Shown in pieces: positions 58,297 through 64,000 of a stretch of 64,000 nucleotides of DNA. The position numbers and the translations under genes are program-made. The stretch is from assembly GCF_000826145.2 (NCBI RefSeq), contig NZ_LN651336.1, positions 64,501-128,500 of the forward strand, read 5' to 3'. Under the pieces are notes generated by a model. That model worked only from the letters and a program-made list of their open reading frames with translations, did not search any database and was not told the DNA's origin. The DNA comes from Sporosarcina koreensis (lineage in GTDB: Bacteria > Bacillota > Bacilli > Bacillales_A > Planococcaceae). Numbering within the stretch: the stretch's first letter is position 1; each line of letters starts with the position of its first letter.

Positions 58297-59505
58297 CTAC
58301 TCCTGTTCACTTGTACCTGTCAGACGGATGGTCGCCTCCGAAACGATCAGGACGATGCCCCCGAGGAGAACCGGTGTCAACGACAGCCCGTGGAGGATGA
58401 ACGCCGGGACCATGACAAGGACGGCCTGGAGCCATTGAACCCGCTCCGTCAGTCGGAAGATCTCCCTGCCGCGGGTTTCTTCGGCATGCGGGAACAGGAG
58501 ATCCATCCGGAATTCATCGCCGCCGCGCAGCGCCTGCAGCGTCTGGATCGCCGATGCAAAGGCGAGCGCCCCAATAAAGATGAACGCGACCGCCGGAAAC
58601 GGGATGAACACAGCGCCTGCCATCGACAGCATTGTCAGACGAAGCCACAGCCAGAACGGCTCATCCGTCCTGATGAACGTCCGGCGCAGCAGGAATGCCT
58701 GTGCATCCGTCGTTTCCACGGCGGGATCGCGCATGAACAGGCCGAGCCACGACCGTTTGCTGACTGACCCTTTCAGATGGGGCACATCCGTGAAGTAATT
58801 TGCAAAACGGTAGAACCCCATCATCCTGTTCTGTTCAAGCTCGATGAAGTGGGTGTACGGGAACGGCTTTCCGGCCGCGCGCCTCACCCAGTATACATAG
58901 TAGGCAGCAAATATGACTGCCGCCCCTGCCGCCAGAACCCAGGAGGCGGTCAAGACTCCGTAAATGGTGATTGTCCCCGCCAGGAACCGGATAGCACGGT
59001 CCACCCAGATCCCCTGCCCTTCTTCGGCACCGCGAAACGCGAATTCTGAGCGCACATTCAGCCAGACTGCGCCGAGAATCAGGATGAACAGCACGAGATA
59101 CAGCGGTTTACTGCCCAATCCATACGCACTCAGCATCGGCAGCGAAACGATGAACAGGATGACCGGTAGCGGCAGCTTCGAGAAGAATGTCCACGTCAGG
59201 GCACGTCCCATATAAGCAGGCAGTTCCGTCTCCAGAGGCAGCAGATAGACGGCATCCGCCGGTTTCAGCAGTGTGACAGGCGTTGCCAGCGTTATCACCG
59301 CGGCAATCAGGACAGCGGCAATCCAGGCGGCTGGTAATCCAGGCGGCACATCCTTCAGCCATTCACTGTATGCATAGCCGGCGGCTCCGATCGAGAACAG
59401 CAGGACGATCGCCAGGTGTCCGGTGAAGACATACTGTAAATAACGCTGCAGCTCTGCTGCATATTTCCCGAACCGGTTCCCCCACAATTCACGTAAGCTG
59501 TTCAT
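58297..59505 (-). CDS. ecsB: ABC transporter permease EcsB
   Basis: 402 residues with about eight membrane helices. Typical EcsB segments are LRELWGNRFGKYAAELQRYL at the N-terminus, LLPLETELPAYMGRALTWTF and RSWLGLFMRDPAVETTDAQ. It is the membrane part of the Ecs exporter, which affects protein secretion, sporulation and intramembrane proteolysis in Bacillus. It overlaps ecsA by 17 nt. No ecsC gene follows; an IDEAL-domain gene comes next. Confidence 0.93.
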   Translation of the reverse strand: MNSLRELWGNRFGKYAAELQRYLQYVFTGHLAIVLLFSIGAAGYAYSEWLKDVPPGLPAAWIAAVLIAAVITLATPVTLLKPADAVYLLPLETELPAYMGRALTWTFFSKLPLPVILFIVSLPMLSAYGLGSKPLYLVLFILILGAVWLNVRSEFAFRGAEEGQGIWVDRAIRFLAGTITIYGVLTASWVLAAGAAVIFAAYYVYWVRRAAGKPFPYTHFIELEQNRMMGFYRFANYFTDVPHLKGSVSKRSWLGLFMRDPAVETTDAQAFLLRRTFIRTDEPFWLWLRLTMLSMAGAVFIPFPAVAFIFIGALAFASAIQTLQALRGGDEFRMDLLFPHAEETRGREIFRLTERVQWLQAVLVMVPAFILHGLSLTPVLLGGIVLIVSEATIRLTGTSEQE

Positions 59506-60238
59506 GGTCCGCTTCCTCTGTCATTGCAATATAGAGATCATCCAAGGATGCATCCGGCCGCCCGAACGCTCTCCTGAGATCGTCCATCGTCCCCGACGCA
59601 CGAACCCGGCCTTCGTGCAGCAGGATGATCCGGTCGCAATGCTTTTCCGCTGTCGCCAGGACGTGTGTCGACATGAGCACTGCAGCCCCCCGCTCCGTCC
59701 GTTCCGTCAGCTGGGCGAGCAATGACCGGATACCGAGCGGATCCAGCCCGACAAACGGCTCGTCAATGATATACAGAGACGGTTCTGCCAGGAAGGCGCA
59801 CATGATCATCACTTTCTGCCGCATCCCCTTCGAGAAGTGGGACGGATACCATTTCAGCCGTTTTTCCATACGGAATTCTTTCAGCAGTGCCGCTGAGCGT
59901 GCCTCGAAGACATCTTGGGGAATGCCGTACGCCATCGCCGTCAATTCCAGATGCTCGCGAAGTGTCAGCTCCTCATACAGCACCGGTGTCTCCGGAATGT
60001 AGCTGAACGATTTCCTGTACATTCCTGCATCTTCGGCGAATGTGACCCCGTTGATACTGATGGTGCCGCCCTGCGGGTTCATCAGCCCGATCACGTGTTT
60101 GATGGTCGTACTCTTGCCGGCTCCGTTCAGACCGATCAGTCCGACCAGTTCGCCTTTTTGAATGTTGAATGATACATCGTGCAGGACAGGTTTCCTCGTG
60201 TAACCGCCTGTCACGTCCTGTAACTCAAGTATAGCCAT
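59489..60238 (-). CDS. ecsA: ABC transporter ATP-binding protein EcsA
   Basis: 249 residues. Walker A GLIGLNGAGKSTTIKHV is near 35-48, the signature is SKGMRQKVMI, Walker B YIIDEPFVGLDPLG and the switch His STHVLATAEK. It powers the EcsAB transporter. The gene is divergent from hit, the arrangement known from B. subtilis, and is cotranscribed with ecsB. Confidence 0.95.
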   Translation of the reverse strand: MAILELQDVTGGYTRKPVLHDVSFNIQKGELVGLIGLNGAGKSTTIKHVIGLMNPQGGTISINGVTFAEDAGMYRKSFSYIPETPVLYEELTLREHLELTAMAYGIPQDVFEARSAALLKEFRMEKRLKWYPSHFSKGMRQKVMIMCAFLAEPSLYIIDEPFVGLDPLGIRSLLAQLTERTERGAAVLMSTHVLATAEKHCDRIILLHEGRVRASGTMDDLRRAFGRPDASLDDLYIAMTEEADHEQLT

Positions 60239-60358
60239 GCGTCTTCCTCCAATCTTGTTCTCAGTTTACCAAATCCCGGACAACTATGCCTTGTCCGGCG
60301 CATGATGATTATCTGAAAATATGCTACACTGAGGACATTCATGAAAGGAAGTGTCTAA

Positions 60359-60781
60359 ATGTCCTCTTGTATTTTCTGTCAGATCGCCGCGGGTGAACTC
60401 CCGGGGGAAATCATCTACGAAGATGAGCATTCCGTCGCTTTTATGGATATCATGCCTGTCACGAAAGGCCATGTGCTGCTCATCCCGAAAACCCATCGTG
60501 AAAACATCTATGAACTGACTGCAGAGGAATCGTCCCATCTGTTCGCTGCAGCTCCTAAAATCGCAAATGCCATCAAAGAGGCATTCGAACCTGCCGGCCT
60601 GAATCTCGTCCAGAATAACGGCGCAGCAGCCGGCCAGGCCGTGTTCCACTTCCATCTGCATTTCGTCCCACGTTATGACGAAACAGACGGGTACCAGCCG
60701 ACCTGGAATCAGAAAACGGAAGAGTTCCCGGCCGAGCGCATCCAGCAGCTTGCTGCAGATATCAAAAAACAGCTGAATTGA
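60359..60781 (+). CDS. hit: HIT-family protein (Hit)
   Basis: 140 residues. The catalytic histidine triad lies in GQAVFHFHLHFVPRY near 95-108, and the N-terminal CIFCQIAAGELPGEIIYEDE has the zinc-like Cys pair of the Hint branch. It likely hydrolyses adenosine phosphoramidate-type nucleotides. The ATG follows GAAAGGAAG. A TACACT box with a TG extension lies ~30 nt upstream. Confidence 0.93.
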   Translation: MSSCIFCQIAAGELPGEIIYEDEHSVAFMDIMPVTKGHVLLIPKTHRENIYELTAEESSHLFAAAPKIANAIKEAFEPAGLNLVQNNGAAAGQAVFHFHLHFVPRYDETDGYQPTWNQKTEEFPAERIQQLAADIKKQLN

Positions 60782-60856
60782 TCTGCACCAAGGCCTCCGG
60801 CAGGTTTCAACCGGGAAGGCCGAGGAAATGATACCAAAAGGAAGGAGTGTGCAATC

Positions 60857-61213
60857 ATGAAATCATCTACATTTTTTGCAGGTCTCGCAGTGGGCGCGAC
60901 AGCTGCCGCAGTGACTGTCCTTTACTCAACCCCCCAGACAGGGAGCGACATGCGCATTTCCGTCAAGACCGCTTCCGCCGATCTGATGGCGAAGCTGAAG
61001 GACGTCAGAGGGAAAGTCGACGACCTCAAGGAATCCGTCGCCGATTTCAACAGTGAAACGGTACAGCCCGCCATCGACGGCGTGAAAGATTCCATCGGCG
61101 GCTGGCGGACAGCTGACGAAGGCTCACGGAACCGACTGGAGAGCGAAATCCAGGAAATCCAGGATGCCATTGCCGAACTCGAGCGGTCTGTCGCTTCCCA
61201 GCACAATAATTGA
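60857..61213 (+). CDS. yhaH: YtxH/YhaH-type gas vesicle-like membrane protein
   Basis: 118 residues. A membrane segment (FFAGLAVGATAAAVTVLYSTPQTG) of YtxH type is followed by a long amphipathic helix (DLMAKLKDVRGKVDDLKESV, and a coiled coil in LESEIQEIQDAIAELERSV). YtxH-domain proteins are linked to general stress in Bacilli. AAAGGAAGG precedes the ATG. It lies between hit and scoC, as in B. subtilis. Confidence 0.87.
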   Translation: MKSSTFFAGLAVGATAAAVTVLYSTPQTGSDMRISVKTASADLMAKLKDVRGKVDDLKESVADFNSETVQPAIDGVKDSIGGWRTADEGSRNRLESEIQEIQDAIAELERSVASQHNN

Positions 61214-61249
61214 CTATCACGACCGATGGCAGAATCAGTCATATGAATA

Positions 61250-61291
61250 CCGGCCGGAACCACTTCTTTCCTGTGGCTCCGGCCGTTTTTT
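61250..61291 (+). terminator. Intrinsic terminator after yhaH
   Basis: CGGCCGGAACCAC/GTGGCTCCGGCCG stem with a 9-nt loop, followed by TTTTTT. Confidence 0.85.
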
Positions 61292-61385
61292 GCCGTACGG
61301 ATGCTGGTCATTCCGATGCCGGCTCTCATGGAAATAGCTTGAATTGAATTATTTTTAAATTCTAACTTTTTTATTTGTTGCTTTC

Positions 61386-61395
61386 CTGCTATAAT
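61386..61395 (+). promoter_or_regulatory. Extended -10 promoter of scoC
   Basis: TGC-TATAAT is a perfect extended -10; only a T-rich stretch is at the -35 position. It lies 38 nt before the start codon. Confidence 0.55.
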
Positions 61396-61432
61396 TAAAT
61401 CATCTATAGAAAAACAGGAAGCAGGTGCTTGC

Positions 61433-62020
61433 ATGTCCGAACAAGAATACTCCTTGAAAGAAGCGATGATTTACAGTCAGCGGCTTGCTCAGATGTCGAA
61501 AGCGTTGTGGAAAGCTGTCGAGAAAGACTGGCAGCAGTGGATAAAACCTTATGACTTGAATATTAACGAACACCATATTCTTTGGATCGCCTATCATCTG
61601 CAGGGCGCTACGATTTCGGATATTGCCAAGTTCGGTGTCATGCACGTCTCCACCGCTTTCAACTTTTCAAAGAAACTGGAACAGCGCGGCTACTTGGAGT
61701 TTTTCAAAAAAGAGGAAGACCGGCGGAATACATATGTGCTTGTCACCCAAGAAGGAAAAGACCTGCTTGACGGAATGACCGAGAATTATTTCGATACCCA
61801 TCATGCAATCCTGGACGGCTCCCTGCCGATCCAGAGGATTTACGGTAAGTTCCCGGAGTTCCTTGAAGTTATGTCCGTCATAAGGAACGTATACGGAGAG
61901 GATTTCATGGAGATTTTTGAAAAGGGGTTCGACAGTCTCGGCAGCTCCTTCAGCGACGAGGGCGGGAGCCTGAAAACAGCGGCCCCTGACCTGAAGCTCG
62001 CATCCGGTGAACATAATTAG
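61433..62020 (+). CDS. scoC: HTH-type transcriptional regulator ScoC (Hpr)
   Basis: 195 residues, MarR fold. The region [20 protein letters not shown] and the helix-turn-helix [22 protein letters not shown] with wing [12 protein letters not shown] match ScoC closely. In Bacillus it represses extracellular protease genes and sporulation during growth. Its neighbours ecsAB and prsA belong to the same protein-export and post-exponential theme. The ATG has GAAGCAGGTG upstream. Confidence 0.94.
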   Translation: MSEQEYSLKEAMIYSQRLAQMSKALWKAVEKDWQQWIKPYDLNINEHHILWIAYHLQGATISDIAKFGVMHVSTAFNFSKKLEQRGYLEFFKKEEDRRNTYVLVTQEGKDLLDGMTENYFDTHHAILDGSLPIQRIYGKFPEFLEVMSVIRNVYGEDFMEIFEKGFDSLGSSFSDEGGSLKTAAPDLKLASGEHN

Positions 62021-62079
62021 TTCCCATAATTCGTCCCTGTCTGCTATGATAGAGTGAGATGTCCAAAGGGGGTATGTCC

Positions 62080-62265
62080 GTGATTTTGATAATAACCGTT
62101 CTCTTTTCACTATTCTACCTGTTCCAAATCAACAAAATGACGTTCGCGCTCTGCGAATCACGTGAAATTCCGGAAGAAAAGCAAAACAAGATATATGCAA
62201 CCGTCAACGTACTGATCACCATCCTGATGCTGTCCCTGTACGTTGAGGTTTTCCTGAAAGTCTGA
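62080..62265 (+). CDS. Small membrane protein, unknown function
   Basis: 61 residues from GTG 62080, which has AAAGGGGG at 7-nt spacing; in-frame ATGs at 62059 and 62074 are the alternatives but have no RBS or one that is too close. Two membrane helices (ILIITVLFSLFYLFQINKM and ATVNVLITILMLSLYVEVFL) are joined by a short charged loop (ESREIPEEKQNK). It resembles small YhaK-like proteins in this neighbourhood, but I cannot assign it with certainty. Confidence 0.6.
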   Translation: MILIITVLFSLFYLFQINKMTFALCESREIPEEKQNKIYATVNVLITILMLSLYVEVFLKV

Positions 62266-62268
62266 ACG

Positions 62269-62307
62269 AGAAAAAGTCCATCCCTCCGGAAAGGGATGGA
62301 CTTTCTT
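62269..62307. terminator. Bidirectional terminator
   Basis: AAAGTCCATCCC/GGGATGGACTTT stem between the convergent small membrane protein gene and the YjcZ-family gene; A- and T-rich on both sides. Confidence 0.75.
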
Positions 62308-62314
62308 TCATTAT

Positions 62315-62416
62315 TTAGTACAGGTAAGCTGCGCCTACAATGATCAGCAAAATGAACAGGACTACCAGCAAAGCGAATCCAGAACCTGCTCCAGTATTTC
62401 CACCGTAACCACTCAT
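62315..62416 (-). CDS. YjcZ-family small hydrophobic protein
   Basis: 33 residues, beginning MSGYGGNTGAGSGFALLVVL and ending in a single hydrophobic helix with GAAYLY. AGAGGGGG lies upstream of ATG 62416. The Gly/Tyr-rich head and single helix fit the YjcZ/SscA family of small sporulation-associated proteins, which are often multi-copy in spore formers. It lies between a terminator and the divergent prsA. Confidence 0.85.
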   Translation of the reverse strand: MSGYGGNTGAGSGFALLVVLFILLIIVGAAYLY

Positions 62417-62560
62417 TGAAGCACCCCCTCTCTTCTCTAACAGTCTATGCGATTCCCTTTTCAATGGCTGGGCGGTCAGGGATGGAACTTTTTTGTGCTC
62501 AATTCGTTTGTATGGTATAGTGTCACTTGTTAATTACATTTACAGAGGAGTATCAAAGTT

Positions 62561-63493
62561 ATGAAAAAAACTGTTCTATCGTTCACATTAGCAGCATCCG
62601 TTCTCGCCCTTTCTGCTTGTTCCGGCAATGCTTCGGATGACGAAGCCATCGTTACCTCAAAAGACGGGGATATTTCAAAGAGCGAGTTCTATAAGGAAAT
62701 GAAAGACTCCGTCGGGGAGCAGGCCGTGCAGATGATGGTCATTGAAAAGGTCCTCGAGTCAAAGTATGACGTTTCCGACAAAGATGTGCAGGCGGAATAC
62801 GACGATGCAAAAAAACAGCTCGGTGACAATTTCGATCAGTACCTCGCTTCCCAAGGTCAGACGGAGCAAAGCTTCAAGAAGTCCATCAAGCTGAACAAAC
62901 TGCAGGAAGCCGCTTTGACGGACGGCATCGAAGTGAGCGATGACGAAGTCAATAAATATCTCGAAGAGAAGAATGTGGAGCTGAAAGCGAGCCACATCCT
63001 TCTGGATGACGAAGAAAAAGCGAAAGAAGTCCAGAAAAAAGCTGAAGCGGGCGAAGACTTCGCCAAACTGGCTAAGGAATACTCCACTGAAGAAGCCGCG
63101 CAGCAATCAGGCGGCGAGCTCGGCTGGTTCAAGAAAGGCGATATGGTCGACGAATTCTGGCAGGGCGCACTGAAGCTGAAAAAAGGCGAAATCAGCGGTC
63201 CCGTCCAATCTGAACACGGCTTCCACATCATCAAGCTGGAAGACAAGAAAGTAGATGACAAAAAGCCATCCAAAGAAGACAAAGAAAAAGCAAAAGAAGA
63301 ATTGAAGATGAACAAAGCCGACAGCAGCAAGCTGGTCGACAAAGTTTCGAAACTCGTCAAAGATGCTGATGTGAAAGTGAAAGACAAGGATCTGAAAGGC
63401 GCTCTGGATCTTTTCAATCAGAGCCAGCAGGCACCGGCCGATGACGCAGGTGAACCTGGAGATGTTGAAACAGATACTGATTCAGAGAAATAA
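62561..63493 (+). CDS. prsA: Foldase lipoprotein PrsA (parvulin-type prolyl isomerase)
   Basis: 310 residues. The lipobox LALSAC places the lipidated Cys at residue 20. A SurA-like N-terminal helical domain is followed by a parvulin domain (~145-235; LKASHILLDDEEKAKEVQKK, QSGGELGWFKKGDMV, GFHIIKLEDKK) and a Lys/Asp-rich C-terminal tail. It folds exported proteins on the outside of the membrane and needs Lgt for anchoring. An extended -10 (TGGTATAGT) lies ~50 nt upstream. ScoC and EcsAB nearby are part of the same secretion theme. Confidence 0.96.
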   Translation: MKKTVLSFTLAASVLALSACSGNASDDEAIVTSKDGDISKSEFYKEMKDSVGEQAVQMMVIEKVLESKYDVSDKDVQAEYDDAKKQLGDNFDQYLASQGQTEQSFKKSIKLNKLQEAALTDGIEVSDDEVNKYLEEKNVELKASHILLDDEEKAKEVQKKAEAGEDFAKLAKEYSTEEAAQQSGGELGWFKKGDMVDEFWQGALKLKKGEISGPVQSEHGFHIIKLEDKKVDDKKPSKEDKEKAKEELKMNKADSSKLVDKVSKLVKDADVKVKDKDLKGALDLFNQSQQAPADDAGEPGDVETDTDSEK

Positions 63494-63508
63494 TGCGATA
63501 CTGGCAAA

Positions 63509-63541
63509 ACCGCCCTCCCGGTTATCGGAGGGCGGTTTTTT
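63509..63541 (+). terminator. Intrinsic terminator after prsA
   Basis: ACCGCCCTCC/GGAGGGCGGT stem with a 9-nt loop, followed by seven T residues. Confidence 0.88.
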
Positions 63542-63741
63542 TGGTGCGGGCGGCTCTGTTGAGACTGGGTGCTGACTATTGTGAAATGTAAATCTCCCCC
63601 GCCTGAGGGTTCCATAAAAAAAGCGGAGCGCAGCGAAGCCGACAAGCTGGATCTTTAGAATTTTCTTGAAGGATTAGCGGCGCGGCAGTCTTTTCACCTG
63701 TCCCCTGTGGAACGGCCGCGGGCATGCTGTGTGGATGTGTG

Positions 63742-63882
63742 AAGTTATGAGCGGTTTCACGCTGGTTATGAGCGGAATCCGCTGTTTATGATCACTTTGC
63801 CGGGTTTATGAGCGGTTTCCGCCATTTATGATCACTTTGCCAGAGTTATGAGCGGTTTCCGCCAGTTTATGATCACTTCCCC
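63742..63882. repeat. Array D: ATGAGCGG / ATGATCAC repeats, 20-bp period
   Basis: Units start at 63747 (AGCGG), 63768 (AGCGG), 63788 (ATCAC), 63808 (AGCGG), 63828 (ATCAC), 63848 (AGCGG) and 63869 (ATCAC). The first two are of one kind, then alternation is strict. It opens with TGTGAAGTTATGA like array A. The gene-free stretch 63542-63969 otherwise holds only a GC-rich segment near 63620-63700 that may be another intergenic repeat. Confidence 0.85.
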
Positions 63883-63925
63883 GCAATCCGGGCCCGCTCT
63901 GCTCGCCTGGCCGATGATGATAGAC

Positions 63926-63957
63926 CAAAAGGAGCTTCCCCGGCATGGGGAAGCTCC
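63926..63957 (-). terminator. Intrinsic terminator of the gene running off the right edge
   Basis: GGAGCTTCCCC/GGGGAAGCTCC with a 5-nt loop, followed on the minus strand by TTTTGG, 13 nt past the stop at 63970. Confidence 0.8.
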
Positions 63958-63969
63958 TCTAGTTTTGAT

Positions 63970-64000
63970 TTATTCAAATGCCGGCTTGTAGAACGAGCGG
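63970..64000 (-). CDS. Partial gene at the right edge, possibly YhaM-type 3'-5' exonuclease C-terminus
   Basis: Only the last ten codons or so are inside the window (reading RSFYKPAFE, then TAA). This ending resembles the C-terminus of YhaM, an RNA/DNA 3' exonuclease encoded near prsA in Bacilli. The evidence is short, so the identity is a suggestion; the terminator behind it supports a real gene end. Confidence 0.4.
   Translation of the reverse strand, partial: RSFYKPAFE

Overview
The window looks like a chromosomal segment of a Gram-positive, spore-forming Bacillales bacterium, most likely a Planococcaceae member of moderately high GC (roughly mid-50s % by eye). The evidence is the Bacillus-type gene order and gene content: cggR-gapA-pgk-tpiA-gpmI-eno, secG-est-rnr-smpB-ssrA, clpP/crh-whiA-yvcK-rapZ-nudix-trxB-yvcD, hprK-lgt-yvoD-ppaX-yvoF, yvlB-uvrA-uvrB, ecsA-ecsB/hit/yhaH/scoC/prsA. 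AGGAGG-type ribosome binding sites, several well-supported TTG starts, and CcpA, CtsR, LexA and CggR sites also fit. The family assignment is inference.

Layout. 1-14 kb is a variable stretch: a stressosome RsbR-like protein, a 5'-3' exonuclease, a Pro/Gly/Gln-rich protein, an SASP-like small protein, a lipoteichoic acid synthase-type enzyme, a uracil-DNA glycosylase-family protein, an IclR regulator divergent from an amino-acid symporter plus RocB-like peptidase operon (promoter, twin operator and cre site visible), a small haem-oxidase-like membrane protein, a UPF0158 protein and an FAAH-like amidase. Its intergenic gaps carry unusual arrays of 20-21 bp repeats.

14.08-26.48 kb is an AT-rich genomic island integrated into the 3' end of ssrA (tmRNA). 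It has 32-bp att copies at both ends, 15-bp inverted repeats, tandem TTTTGACTATGG repeats near both ends, a 5'-truncated tyrosine integrase, a complete type I restriction-modification operon (hsdM-hsdS-hsdR), a 1238-residue SEC-C plus PD-(D/E)XK nuclease-like protein of unknown function, and an RNase H-fold protein. It reads as a defence island whose integrase has decayed. The island replaced the ssrA 3' end and terminator; the host's original ssrA 3' end and terminator are stranded 12.4 kb away.

26.5-64 kb is conserved core: tmRNA/SmpB/RNase R ribosome rescue and RNA decay, glycolysis, Clp protease, HPr-like Crh with HPr kinase, cell-division and nucleotide-signal regulators, thioredoxin reductase, lipoprotein diacylglyceryl transferase, UvrAB repair, and the Ecs/ScoC/PrsA secretion and post-exponential regulation cluster. 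A tRNA-Arg, many intrinsic terminators and a short YjcZ-family gene are also present. Four ATGATCAC/ATGAGCGG arrays and one GGGCGGG array sit in intergenic DNA across the window.
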